Counted from the first letter of the stretch, positions 49,136 through 57,810 are shown. The stretch is DNA of 64,000 nucleotides from Streptomyces sp. NBC_01198 (GCF_036010485.1 NZ_CP108568.1:2378001-2442000); one strand, 5' to 3'. Notes: a model not told the origin generated them from the letters alone. Made by a program: numbers and translations.

Positions 49136-50554
49136 ATGCGCCGAGCCAAGATCGTCTGTACCCTGGGTCCCGCCGTTGACTCCTACGACCAGTTGAAGAC
49201 ACTGGTGGAGGCCGGCATGAACGTGGCCCGACTGAATTTCAGCCACGGCAGCCACGCCGAGCACGAGGACCGCTACCAGCGGGTGCGCAAGGTGGCCGAG
49301 GAGACCGGCAGGGCCGTCGGCGTACTCGCCGACCTGCAGGGTCCCAAGATCCGTCTGGGCAAGTTCGCCGACGGCCCGGTGGAGCTCGTCGCGGGTGACG
49401 AGTTCACCATCACCACCGAGGACGTCGCCGGTGACAAGACCGTCTGCGGGACGACGTACAAGGGCCTGCCCGGTGACGTCTCCCAGGGCGACCCGATCCT
49501 GATCAACGACGGCAACGTGGCGCTGCGCGTCATAGAGGTCGACGGCGCCCGGGTGCGGTCGCTGGTGGTCGAGGGCGGCGTCATCTCCGACCACAAGGGC
49601 ATCAACCTGCCGGGCGCCTCGGTGAACGTGCCCGCGCTGTCCGACAAGGACATCGACGACCTGCGGTTCGCGCTGCGGATGGGCGTCGACATGGTGGCGC
49701 TGTCCTTCGTGCGCGACGCCAAGGACGTCCGCGACGTGCACCGGGTGATGGACGAGGAGGGCCGCCGGGTCCCCGTCATCGCCAAGGTGGAGAAGCCGCA
49801 GGCGGTCAACAACATGGAGGACGTCGTCATGGCGTTCGACGCCGTGATGGTGGCCCGCGGCGACCTGGCGGTGGAGTACCCGCTGGAGCAGGTGCCGGTG
49901 GTGCAGAAGCGGCTGGTGGAGCTCTGCCGCCGCAACGCCAAGCCGGTGATCGTGGCGACCCAGATGATGGAGTCGATGATCACCAACTCCCGGCCCACCC
50001 GAGCCGAGGCCTCCGACGTGGCCAACGCGATCCTGGACGGCGCCGACGCGGTGATGCTCTCCGCGGAGTCCTCGGTCGGCAAGTATCCGGTCGAGACCGT
50101 CAAGACGATGGCCCGTATCGTCGAGGCGGCCGAGGAGGAGCTGCTGTGCCGCGGCCTGCAGCCGCTGGCCCCCGGCAAGAAGCCCCGCACGCAGGGCGGC
50201 GCCGTCGCCCGCGCCGCGGCCGAGCTGGCCGACTTCCTGGACGCCAAGACGCTGGTCGCCTTCACCAAGTCCGGTGACACCGCCCGCCGGCTGGCCCGCT
50301 ACCGGGTGCCCGAGCCGGTGGTCGCCTTCACCACCGACCCGGCGACCCGCAACCAGCTCGCGCTGACCTGGGGCGTCGAGGCCTTCGTCGTCGAGCACGT
50401 GGACACCACCGACGACATGGTCAAGATCGTCGACCGCGAGATGCTCAAGCTCTCCGACTACACAGACGGCGACACGGTCATCATCACCGCCGGCTCCCCT
50501 CCCGGCCTCCCGGGCACGACCAACCTGGTCCGGGTCCACCACCTGGGCGGCTGA
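49136..50554 (+). CDS. pyk: pyruvate kinase
   Basis: 472-aa glycolytic enzyme converting phosphoenolpyruvate and ADP to pyruvate and ATP. RRAKIVCTLGPA is the N-terminal substrate motif, VARLNFSHGSHAEHEDRY and VLADLQGPKIRLGKF follow, then VPVIAKVEKPQAVNNM (catalytic Lys) and PVIVATQMMESMI. The C-terminal allosteric domain starts at about 355. ATG 49136 lacks a good ribosome site and may be leaderless. It follows ackA by 66 bp, so glycolysis output and the acetate node are physically linked. Confidence 0.96.
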   Translation: MRRAKIVCTLGPAVDSYDQLKTLVEAGMNVARLNFSHGSHAEHEDRYQRVRKVAEETGRAVGVLADLQGPKIRLGKFADGPVELVAGDEFTITTEDVAGDKTVCGTTYKGLPGDVSQGDPILINDGNVALRVIEVDGARVRSLVVEGGVISDHKGINLPGASVNVPALSDKDIDDLRFALRMGVDMVALSFVRDAKDVRDVHRVMDEEGRRVPVIAKVEKPQAVNNMEDVVMAFDAVMVARGDLAVEYPLEQVPVVQKRLVELCRRNAKPVIVATQMMESMITNSRPTRAEASDVANAILDGADAVMLSAESSVGKYPVETVKTMARIVEAAEEELLCRGLQPLAPGKKPRTQGGAVARAAAELADFLDAKTLVAFTKSGDTARRLARYRVPEPVVAFTTDPATRNQLALTWGVEAFVVEHVDTTDDMVKIVDREMLKLSDYTDGDTVIITAGSPPGLPGTTNLVRVHHLGG

Positions 50555-50567
50555 CGCAAGCGGAGAA

Positions 50568-50597
50568 CGCCCGCCCCGGGGCTGTTCGGGGCGGGCG
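50568..50597. terminator. terminator between pyk and the envelope operon
   Basis: A perfect 11-bp stem (CGCCCGCCCCG at 50568, CGGGGCGGGCG at 50587) with an 8-nt loop lies between the converging genes. Confidence 0.75.
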
Positions 50598-50614
50598 CGC
50601 GGTGTGGCCGCGGG

Positions 50615-51925
50615 TCAGGAGGACTGGCCGGGCAGCACCTTCATGCCGGGGACGGTGAGGTCGCCGCCGAACTGGCCGGCCTGGATGACCGTGACGTCGG
50701 TGAAGAAGAGCACCGGGACGGTGATCGGCGGCGGGAACTTCGGCGTGAAGGTGATCGGCACCGCGCCCAGCAGATTGCCGCTCAGCGACTCGGTGTACAT
50801 CGTCACCGTGCCGTTGCGGATCGTGGACGTGGAGCCGGAACGGGCCGTCACGTGGGTCTTGGAGCCGCCCGGGCCGTCCACGATCTGGTGCAGGTCGCCG
50901 ATGTCCACGCCGGTGGCCTTGAACTTCAGGACGTCCTTGACGTGGCCGTTGTGCGTCTTGACCTGCACGATGCCGTCGTATTCAAGGCCGTAGAGGGTGA
51001 GCAGCGAGCTCTTGAGCGTCCACGGCTCGTCCGGCAGCAGCGGTATGCCCTGCTCCGTCTCGGCGTCGGCCAGCGCCTTCGCGTCGGTGGTCGGGCAGGG
51101 GTAGCCCTGCTCGCCGGACGCGGGCTCGGTGGCGGTGTCCTTGGCCGTCTTCACGGTCTTGTGGACGCCGTCCGCGGCCTTCTTGGTCGTCTTCTTGACG
51201 ACGTTCTTCGCCGTGTCCGTGACGCCCTTGGCGGTGTCCTTGACCGTCTTGCCCGCGCTGTCCGCCGTGGACTTCACCGGGTCGGCGGGCTTCGGGGTGC
51301 TGGTGGTCGGGTCGGGCGTGGGCGCCTTGGTGGTCGGCGTCGGGGCGGGCGTCGAGGAGCCGGACGAGCCGCCCACGCCCAGCAGGCCGCCGAGTACGTC
51401 GCCGAGGCCCAGCGGGTCCAGCGGGTTGGTGGCCCTGGTGGAGCTCGGCGCCGGGCTCGGGTCGGCACTCGGCTGCGTCCGGGGCTGGGACTCGGGCTGC
51501 GCCTTGACGGCCGGCTTGCCGGTGTCGGCCGGGGGGGACGACGCCGCCGGCTTGTGCGCGGCCGAAGAGCTGGTGGACTTCGACGACGCGCTGGGGCTGG
51601 TCGTCGGATCGGGCTTCGGCCTGGCCGCCGTCCTGCCCGGCTCACCGGTCTTGGCCTTGTCCGTCGAGGAGGGCGGTGGAGTGTCCGACTGCGTCACGCA
51701 AGGACCCGGTTTGAACGGGCTCTTGGGCAGCTCGTCCGCCTGCGCCAGGTGCGGGGTGAAGCCCATGCCCATCAGCACCGCGGTCGGCATGGCGGCCAGC
51801 GCCACCGCCTTGCCCGCGGGCATGTGCAGCTTGGTCAGCAGGGACTTGCGCGGGGCCGCGTGCCGCGGCCCGGTCGCCCTGCTCTCCACGTCGCTCCCGG
51901 CCGGCTGAGCCTCGTCACCCAGCAC
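50615..51925 (-). CDS. secreted/envelope protein with low-complexity and LEA-like helical segment
   Basis: 436-aa protein from GTG 51925 (GGGAGG upstream). An N-terminal basic region and hydrophobic helix (AVALAAMPTAVLMGMGFTPH) look like a signal or anchor. Residues about 85-190 are Ser/Pro/Thr-rich. Residues about 225-285 (SAGKTVKDTAKGVTDTAKNV and on) are Lys/Thr/Ala amphipathic repeats like LEA or apolipoprotein helices. The C-terminal 150 residues form a conserved-looking beta domain (TFTPKFPPPITVPVLFFTDV) related in flavour to the DUF6230 partner. It is the last of three genes and overlaps the DUF6114 gene by 11 bp. The function is unknown. Confidence 0.75.
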   Translation of the reverse strand: MLGDEAQPAGSDVESRATGPRHAAPRKSLLTKLHMPAGKAVALAAMPTAVLMGMGFTPHLAQADELPKSPFKPGPCVTQSDTPPPSSTDKAKTGEPGRTAARPKPDPTTSPSASSKSTSSSAAHKPAASSPPADTGKPAVKAQPESQPRTQPSADPSPAPSSTRATNPLDPLGLGDVLGGLLGVGGSSGSSTPAPTPTTKAPTPDPTTSTPKPADPVKSTADSAGKTVKDTAKGVTDTAKNVVKKTTKKAADGVHKTVKTAKDTATEPASGEQGYPCPTTDAKALADAETEQGIPLLPDEPWTLKSSLLTLYGLEYDGIVQVKTHNGHVKDVLKFKATGVDIGDLHQIVDGPGGSKTHVTARSGSTSTIRNGTVTMYTESLSGNLLGAVPITFTPKFPPPITVPVLFFTDVTVIQAGQFGGDLTVPGMKVLPGQSS

Positions 51926-52517
51926 GGTGCCTCCCGTTCTCCTCGGTGGTCTCTTCGTCGGCCCGCGCACCGGCGTGCACCGGCTCGGGCTGCGTGAACG
52001 GGTCCGCGGGCAGCGCGGGCGCGGGCACGGTGGGGGCGGGTGCGTCGGGGTCCGCCGCGTCGCTCTCGGGGTGCGGGTCGCCGTCGGGCAGCTCCGCCTT
52101 CTCACCCGGTTCGTCGGACACCGGGGTGCCGGGCGCCCAGGAGACACTCAGCGCCCCGCCGAACAGGGCCAGCACGAAGCCGATGACGAGGCCGCCGAAG
52201 TTGGCCACCGGGAGCGACACCAGGCCGAGCAGGATGGTGGCGACACCGGCGAAGACGCGTACCGCGGACTGGAACCACATGGTCAGTCCCAGCACGACCA
52301 GCAGCACGCCGATGATCAGAGCGCCGGCTCCCGCGGTGGTGGCCATCCGGATGGTCAGCTGACCGAACGTCACGTTGTTGTACGGCAGGTACCCGATCGG
52401 GAAGCCGGCCAGGATGGTCAGCAGCCCCGCCCAGAACGGACGCTGCCACCGCCAGTGCCGGAACGCGATACGGCCGCGGCTCAGGTGGGCACTCAGCCCT
52501 GTCGACTCGGCGCTCAT
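51915..52517 (-). CDS. DUF6114 membrane protein
   Basis: 200-aa protein. ATG 52517 has GGGAGC upstream. Four hydrophobic helices lie between residues 20 and 125 (RPFWAGLLTILAGFPIGYLP, GALIIGVLLVVLGLTMWF, VFAGVATILLGLVSLPV, NFGGLVIGFVLALFGGALSV), followed by a disordered acidic Pro-rich tail. From memory the family is confined to Streptomyces-type actinobacteria and sits beside DUF6230 genes, as here. It probably anchors or exports the partner proteins. No activity is known to me. Confidence 0.8.
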   Translation of the reverse strand: MSAESTGLSAHLSRGRIAFRHWRWQRPFWAGLLTILAGFPIGYLPYNNVTFGQLTIRMATTAGAGALIIGVLLVVLGLTMWFQSAVRVFAGVATILLGLVSLPVANFGGLVIGFVLALFGGALSVSWAPGTPVSDEPGEKAELPDGDPHPESDAADPDAPAPTVPAPALPADPFTQPEPVHAGARADEETTEENGRHRAG

Positions 52518-52614
52518 GGAAAACAGCTCCCTGGAACTGGCGGTACAGAAGAAGTGGTCGGTGCCTGGGCGAGCCGCGCCCCGCGCGGCTCGCCCAAAGC
52601 CACTCAGACCGTGC

Positions 52615-53241
52615 CTAGTAGCACTCGACATCCTTGCCGGAGCCCATGTGCAGGCGCAGGCTCAGGCCAGAGAGCTTGAAGGTGCCCGCACTGGTGCCCC
52701 ATGCGGTCTGGCGCACGTCGGTCAGGTACGCGCGGTCGGCTTCCTGGGCGAACGAACCCGGGTCCGTGGTCTTCTTGTTGTCGATCCCCGGTCCCTTGGT
52801 CGAGGAACCGGCGGCGACGCCGATGTTGATGCCGTAGAACGTCGCGTTGGCGTCGAGCTGGTCGAGGTCGATGTAAAGATTGGTCGCCTTGACCTTGTGG
52901 TTCTTGTCGTTGCCGGCCTTCAGCTTGAGCGTCACGTCGCCGATCGGCGTCGGGATCACCACCGACTGGCACAGGCCCGTGATGGTGGCGTCGGTGAACG
53001 CCGACACCGCGACGGGCACCGGACCCTTGCCACTGGGCACGTCCAGCGCGCCGTACTGCTCGAACCCGTGACCATCGAGGGTTTTCGCGGTGACCTTGAA
53101 CTGCTGGCCCGACACGCTGAACGACGCGGCAAGCGCGCCCTGAGCCAGCGCCACGCCTATCGCGGCGGTGGCAGCAACGCTCGGCACCATGACGACGGCG
53201 AACCGCCGCCATCTGGTACCGCCACGAAGATGCGATTCCAT
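52615..53241 (-). CDS. DUF6230 exported protein
   Basis: 208-aa protein. ATG 53241 has AAGGAGG at ideal spacing. RWRRFAVVMVPSVAATAAIG followed by VALAQGALAASFSV is a signal peptide or N-terminal anchor. The mature part is beta-rich with two Cys (GLCQSVVIPTPIGDVTLKLK and KDVECY). Related proteins have sometimes been labelled cholesterol esterase, but I see no Ser hydrolase motif (no GxSxG). It is the first gene of the leftward operon with DUF6114 and the LEA-like protein. Confidence 0.8.
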   Translation of the reverse strand: MESHLRGGTRWRRFAVVMVPSVAATAAIGVALAQGALAASFSVSGQQFKVTAKTLDGHGFEQYGALDVPSGKGPVPVAVSAFTDATITGLCQSVVIPTPIGDVTLKLKAGNDKNHKVKATNLYIDLDQLDANATFYGINIGVAAGSSTKGPGIDNKKTTDPGSFAQEADRAYLTDVRQTAWGTSAGTFKLSGLSLRLHMGSGKDVECY

Positions 53242-53790
53242 GTTTCCTCCTTCTCGGACGTACATCTCCGGCCGGGAGTTCGGGTCCTGGCCTGGGATGG
53301 GAGAAGTGCTACGTCCTCGGGAAGGAGAGCGCCGCGTCGGGCGAGGCCGTCCCTCCGGAAGGGAGCCCCGTGCGGGATTCCCTGCGGAGTCCGGACGGCG
53401 GCGTCCGAGACGTCGGCGATCACCCCCGAGCGACAACCACTGGCCACGCTCTCGCGCAACCTGCTGGACAGGCTCCATCCGGTTCCATCCGCTGGACGGA
53501 GACCCCCCTGTCCCGGAGGCGCGGCGGTTGCCGCGCACTCCCGCTCGGCGGGGACCCGTTGGCCGTGGCGCCGACTGGCTGCCGGGCAATGGCTACGGAC
53601 CGAGCTTGGCCGATCGTGGTCCATTCCCGGCCGACGCACAAGGGGCTCATTACTAGCGAGTAACGGATGCGTGTCGCAGGCGAGATCGCCACGCGGAGTG
53701 ATCTCACACCGCGTAGTGGAATCGGGGGTGGTGAAGTCCGGCAAATATGACCATCGACCGGCAAATCGGGGCCGAGGTCTTACCGATGGT
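53242..53790. promoter_or_regulatory. intergenic region upstream of the DUF6230 operon
   Basis: No gene is supported. TTACT-N4-AGTAA (53650-53663) is a candidate operator about 410 bp upstream of the operon. CCGGCAAAT occurs twice 20 bp apart (53738, 53758). The region is less GC-rich than coding DNA near 53640-53830. Confidence 0.4.
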
Positions 53791-53837
53791 TACGGCGACC
53801 GCTCATTGTCACGGTTTGATAAAGAGCGGTCGCCGTA
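53791..53837 (-). terminator. 14-bp perfect hairpin downstream of the thioredoxin-like gene
   Basis: TACGGCGACCGCTC (53791-53804) and GAGCGGTCGCCGTA (53824-53837) are perfect inverted repeats around a 19-nt AT-rich loop. They lie 57 bp beyond the stop of the leftward gene at 53894. A terminator is most likely; the long loop also allows an operator. Confidence 0.6.
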
Positions 53838-53893
53838 TCGCTAAATCCCCGCGCGTCCAGCCGGTGCGCGAAGCCGGCGCCGGCCGGCCGGGA

Positions 53894-54871
53894 TCAGAAC
53901 AGCACCCTGGCCAGCGCCGTGCGCGCGCTGATCACCCGGGGGTCGTCGGGGCCGATGACCTCGAACAGTTCGAGCAGCCGCACCCGTACGGTGTCGCGCT
54001 CGTCACCGAACGTCCGGCGGACGGCGTCCACCAGCCGGGCGAACGCGTCCTCCACGTGACCGCCCACCAGATCCAGGTCGGCCGCGGTCAGTTGCGCCTG
54101 CACGTCGGCCGGCGCGTCGGCCGCGGCGCTGCGGGCCGCCTGCGGGTCGACACCCTGGACCCGGTCGAGCAGTTCGGCCTGCGCGAGACCCAGCTTGGCC
54201 TCGGCGTTCGCCGGCTCGTCGGCCAGCACGTTGCGGTACGCGCGGATGGCACCGCTCAGGTCGCCGGCGTCCAGCGCGTCGTGCGCGGCGGTCAGAGCCA
54301 GCTCCTGCGGGGTGGCCGGGCGCGGCGGGGCGGGCTCCTGGACATCCGCGGGAACCGCGGTACCGGGGTCGACCTCGTCGCCGACGATGCCGAAGCGCTC
54401 CTCCGCGACCGCGATCAGCTGGTCGAGGACCTCGGTGACCTGGTCCTCCGGCGCCAGGCCCTGGAAGAGCGGCATCGCCTGCCCGGCGAGCACCGCGAAG
54501 ACCGCGGGCACGCCCTGCACGCCGAACTGCTGGAAGAGCAGCTGGTTGGCGTACACCTCGGCGGTGGCGAGCACGAACCGGCCGCGGTACTCACCGGCGA
54601 GCCGTTCCAGTACCGCGTTGAGCTGCTTGCTCTGCTCGGCCTGGTCGGCCCAGAAGCTGATGACGACCGGGACCTCGGCGGAGCGCTGCAGGACATCGCT
54701 CTCGAAGGTCGCCTCGGTCACCTCGATGACGAGCGGGGAAGCGGTGGTGGCGTCGGCGCCGGCGTCCTGCCGCTGCGCCCTGGCCTGCTCGGCCTTCACC
54801 TTGGCCTCACCGGCCGCCTTCACCGCGGCGAGGTCGACCACGCCGCTCATGGACATGTTCCGTGGCTGCAT
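53894..54871 (-). CDS. YbbN/CnoX-like thioredoxin-fold protein lacking CXXC, with TPR region
   Basis: 325 aa from ATG 54871 (GGAGG upstream). The thioredoxin fold (about 45-155) has FWADQAEQSKQLNAVLERLA where thioredoxins have FWAxWCGxC, so both catalytic cysteines are missing. The cis-Pro loop GVPAVFAVLAG remains. The C-terminal half is helical (AAHDALDAGDLSGAIRAYRN), like the TPR region of the holdase/co-chaperone YbbN. It is probably a redox-inactive chaperone partner. It sits between the pyk/DUF6230 and icmA regions, as I recall for S. coelicolor SCO5419. Confidence 0.85.
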   Translation of the reverse strand: MQPRNMSMSGVVDLAAVKAAGEAKVKAEQARAQRQDAGADATTASPLVIEVTEATFESDVLQRSAEVPVVISFWADQAEQSKQLNAVLERLAGEYRGRFVLATAEVYANQLLFQQFGVQGVPAVFAVLAGQAMPLFQGLAPEDQVTEVLDQLIAVAEERFGIVGDEVDPGTAVPADVQEPAPPRPATPQELALTAAHDALDAGDLSGAIRAYRNVLADEPANAEAKLGLAQAELLDRVQGVDPQAARSAAADAPADVQAQLTAADLDLVGGHVEDAFARLVDAVRRTFGDERDTVRVRLLELFEVIGPDDPRVISARTALARVLF

Positions 54872-55127
54872 GGAGCAATCCTCCCCCCTCCCGGACCCGA
54901 ACGTGCACAGACCCGGGATCAGGACCGGCTTCCCCGCCGGTTTGCGGGGCGCCGACCACCCGGTCGTGTCATGCTGCGGCGTTGCCGCGGTGGTACGGAT
55001 CCCCATCCGCACCGGTGTGGTCGTCGCTGGGTGCCGCGTCACGTTTCGCTACGACCCGTAGCGTAACTGGGCGGGGATCTTCGCCGCGGCGCCGTCCGCT
55101 GTGATACCGCTCACTCGTCACGCTGAT
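54872..55127. other. divergent intergenic region
   Basis: 256 bp between the leftward thioredoxin-like gene and the rightward TetR gene. No gene is seen. Promoters for both should lie here. Confidence 0.4.
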
Positions 55128-55139
55128 TACCGGCCGGTA
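55128..55139 (+). promoter_or_regulatory. palindrome TACCGGCCGGTA at the TetR start, probable autoregulatory site
   Basis: A perfect 12-bp palindrome whose last base is the A of ATG 55139. TetR-family repressors commonly bind their own promoters, and occupancy here would block initiation. Confidence 0.5.
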
Positions 55140-55783
55140 TGGTCCGCCCTATGTGCCCCGTCCCGATCACCAAACGCACCGGACGCCCGCGAAGTGCCGA
55201 GGCGGACCGGGCGATCCTGGCGGCCACCAGGACCGCGCTGGCTGAGCAGGGCTGGGGCAGGCTCACCCTGGGCGATGTCGCGGCCCGCGCGGGAGTGGCC
55301 AAGACCACCCTCTACCGGCGCTGGGCGGGCAAGAACGAGCTGGTGGTCGACGCGGTGGCCGCGCTGTTCGAGGAGCAGCTCGAACTGCCCGACCTCGGCA
55401 GCCTGCAGGCCGACATCCAGGGCGTGGTGCTGCGCTTCGCGGAACTGCTCAACCGCCCGGAGACCAGGACCGCGCTGATGGCGGTGATCGCCGAGGCCGC
55501 GCACGACGACGCGCTGCGGCTGCGGATCCGCGAGGCGATCGTGGACCGGCAGAGGCATCTGGTGGTGCTCGGCAGGGAGCGGGCGCAGCAGCGCGGCGAG
55601 ATCCCGGCGGAGGACAGCGCCGGGGGGCCGGCGCGGGACAACCTGATCTTCGACGTGGTCGCCGGCGCGGTGGTGCACCGGGTGATGGTCAGCTCGGAGC
55701 CGGTCGACGAGGAGTGGGCGGGCCGGCTCGCCGTGCTCCTCGTCGTCGGTCTCGCCGGCCTGCACACCGCTCAGGACCGGTGA
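55139..55783 (+). CDS. TetR-family transcriptional regulator
   Basis: 214-aa regulator. TGRPRSAEADRAILAATRTA begins the DNA-binding domain, and LGDVAARAGVAKTTLYRRWA is the recognition helix-turn-helix. The C-terminal part is of the TetR_C_16/AcrR-like helical type. ATG 55139 and ATG 55151 are both possible, and neither has a ribosome site, suggesting a leaderless mRNA. A palindrome overlaps the first ATG. The target beyond itself is not evident. The stop overlaps the converging DUF397 gene by 13 bp. Confidence 0.88.
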   Translation: MVRPMCPVPITKRTGRPRSAEADRAILAATRTALAEQGWGRLTLGDVAARAGVAKTTLYRRWAGKNELVVDAVAALFEEQLELPDLGSLQADIQGVVLRFAELLNRPETRTALMAVIAEAAHDDALRLRIREAIVDRQRHLVVLGRERAQQRGEIPAEDSAGGPARDNLIFDVVAGAVVHRVMVSSEPVDEEWAGRLAVLLVVGLAGLHTAQDR

Positions 55784-55998
55784 ACGGCACCACAGGTCCG
55801 CTGGTGAGCAGCCGCCTCCCCTCCGGCCACACCTACCGGCTCGGCCACCCCCGCCACGAAGTGGTCGAACTCCCCCGCCATGACGCCCTTGACGAACGCC
55901 TCCCATTTCGCCGCGGTGGTCACCGCCACCACGTCCGGCTGCTCTGTCTCCCTGATGTAGACCATCCCGTCGTCGCCGACGGTCGCTTCGAGCGCCAC
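55771..55998 (-). CDS. DUF397 small protein
   Basis: 75 aa from GTG 55998 (AAAGGA upstream). VGDDGMVYIRETEQPDVVAV then TTAAKWEAFVKGVMAGEFD is the conserved half of DUF397. The usual N-terminal part (SSGNGNCVEVA-like) is missing and the C-terminus is atypically extended. DUF397 genes normally pair with XRE regulators and RsbW-like ATPases. None adjoins it, so this looks like an orphan or partly decayed member. It converges on the TetR gene with a 13-bp overlap. Confidence 0.7.
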   Translation of the reverse strand: MALEATVGDDGMVYIRETEQPDVVAVTTAAKWEAFVKGVMAGEFDHFVAGVAEPVGVAGGEAAAHQRTCGAVHRS

Positions 55999-56102
55999 AC
56001 ACGTCCTTTCCTGGAGAGCGGGTCGGTCGGCGACGAATCTACCGAGCGACGGCAGCGCCAGGTCAGCGCCGGACGGGGCGGACGGAGGGACGCGGAGGGC
56101 GC

Positions 56103-57803
56103 TCAGAAGCGGGCGGGTTCGGTATACGTGCCCCATTCCTCGCGCAGCGCGTCGCAGATCTCACCGAGGGTGGCCTCGGCCCGTACCGCGTCCAGCATCG
56201 GCGCGATCATGTTGCCGCCGGAGCGGGCGGCGGCCAGCATCGCGTCCAGCCCGGCGCGTACCGCCGCCTCGTCCCTGGCCGCGCGGCGGGCGGCCAGCAC
56301 CTGCACCTGGTCGCGCTCGACCTCGTGGCCGACCCGCAGGATCTCCAGGTCGCCGGTGACGGAACCGAGGTGGCAGTTGACGCCGACGACCCGCTTGTCG
56401 CCCTTCTCCAGCGAGCGCTGGTACTGGAAGGCGGACTCGGCGATCTCCCCGGTGAAGTAGCCGTCCTCGATGCCGCGCAGGATGCCGGAGGTGATCGGGC
56501 CGACCGGGTGCCGGCCGCTGGGGACGGCGCGGTCCCCCAGCTCCCTGATCCGGTCGAAGATCTGCTCCGCGTCCCGCTCGATCCGGTCGGTCAGCGCCTC
56601 GACGTACCAGGAGCCGCCGAGCGGGTCGGCGACGTTGGCCACGCCGGTCTCCTCCATCAGCACCTGCTGGGTGCGCAGCGCGATCTCGGCGGCCTGCTCG
56701 CTGGGCAGCGCCAGGGTCTCGTCCAGCGCGTTGGTGTGCAGCGAGTTCGTCCCGCCGAGCACCGCGGACAGCGCCTCCACCGCGGTGCGCACCACGTTGT
56801 TGTACGGCTGCTGGGCGGTCAGCGAGACCCCGGCGGTCTGGGTGTGGAAGCGCAGCCACTGCGCCTTGTCCGAGGTGGCGCCGTAGACGTCCCGCATCCA
56901 CCGCGCCCAGATCCGGCGGGCGGCGCGGAATTTGGCGATCTCCTCGAAGAAGTCCAGGTGCGCGTCGAAGAAGAAGGACAGGCCGGGCGCGAAGGCGTTC
57001 ACGTCCAGGCCGCGGCTCAGCCCCAGCTCCACGTAGCCGAAGCCGTCGGCGAGGGTGTAGGCCAGCTCCTGCGCTGCCGTCGCGCCCGCCTCGCGGATGT
57101 GGTAGCCGGAGACCGACAGCGGTTTGTACGCCGGGATGGACCTGGCGCAGTGCTCCATCAGGTCGCCGATCAGCCGCAGGTGCGGGCCGGGCTCGAAGAG
57201 CCACTCCTTCTGGGCGATGTACTCCTTGAAGATGTCGGTCTGCAGGGTGCCGTTGAGCACCGCGGGGTCGATGCCCTGCCGCTCGGCGGCGACCAGATAC
57301 ATGCAGAAGACCGGGACGGCGGGTCCCGAGATGGTCATGGAGGTGGTGACGTCGCCCAGCGGGATGTCCCGGAAGAGCACCTCCATGTCGGCGGCCGAGT
57401 CGATGGCGACCCCGCAGTGGCCGACCTCGCCGAGCGAGCGCGGGTCGTCGGAGTCGCGGCCCATCAAGGTGGGCATGTCGAAGGCCACGGACAGCCCGCC
57501 GCCGCCGTTGGCCAGGATGGTGCGGTAGCGCTCGTTGGTCTGCTCGGCGTTGCCGAACCCGGCGAACTGCCGGATCGTCCACGTCCTGCCGCGGTAGCCC
57601 GTCGCGTGCAGCCCGCGGGTGAAGGGGTACTCCCCCGGCCAGCCGATCCGCTCGAAGCCGGGCACGTCGGTGCCCGGCGGTGGTCCGTACACCGGCTCGA
57701 CCGGGTCCCCGGACAGCGTGCTGAAGTCGGCCTCCCGCCGGCGGGCTGCGTCGTACCGTGCCTGCCAGCGCTGGCGGCCTGTCTCGATCCCGGAAGCGTC
57801 CAT
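56103..57803 (-). CDS. icmA: isobutyryl-CoA mutase large subunit IcmA
   Basis: 566-aa acyl-CoA mutase barrel with no C-terminal B12 domain, the exact length of S. cinnamonensis IcmA. TIRQFAGFGNAEQTNERY has Phe80, and FKEYIAQKEW has Gln198; these are the two residues that distinguish isobutyryl-CoA mutases from methylmalonyl-CoA mutases (Tyr and Arg). It interconverts isobutyryl-CoA and n-butyryl-CoA with a separate B12-binding small subunit, which is not in this window. It links valine catabolism to butyryl-CoA and polyketide precursors. The start is ATG 57803, 8 nt downstream of a large palindrome. Confidence 0.92.
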   Translation of the reverse strand: MDASGIETGRQRWQARYDAARRREADFSTLSGDPVEPVYGPPPGTDVPGFERIGWPGEYPFTRGLHATGYRGRTWTIRQFAGFGNAEQTNERYRTILANGGGGLSVAFDMPTLMGRDSDDPRSLGEVGHCGVAIDSAADMEVLFRDIPLGDVTTSMTISGPAVPVFCMYLVAAERQGIDPAVLNGTLQTDIFKEYIAQKEWLFEPGPHLRLIGDLMEHCARSIPAYKPLSVSGYHIREAGATAAQELAYTLADGFGYVELGLSRGLDVNAFAPGLSFFFDAHLDFFEEIAKFRAARRIWARWMRDVYGATSDKAQWLRFHTQTAGVSLTAQQPYNNVVRTAVEALSAVLGGTNSLHTNALDETLALPSEQAAEIALRTQQVLMEETGVANVADPLGGSWYVEALTDRIERDAEQIFDRIRELGDRAVPSGRHPVGPITSGILRGIEDGYFTGEIAESAFQYQRSLEKGDKRVVGVNCHLGSVTGDLEILRVGHEVERDQVQVLAARRAARDEAAVRAGLDAMLAAARSGGNMIAPMLDAVRAEATLGEICDALREEWGTYTEPARF

Positions 57804-57810
57804 ACCTCGA

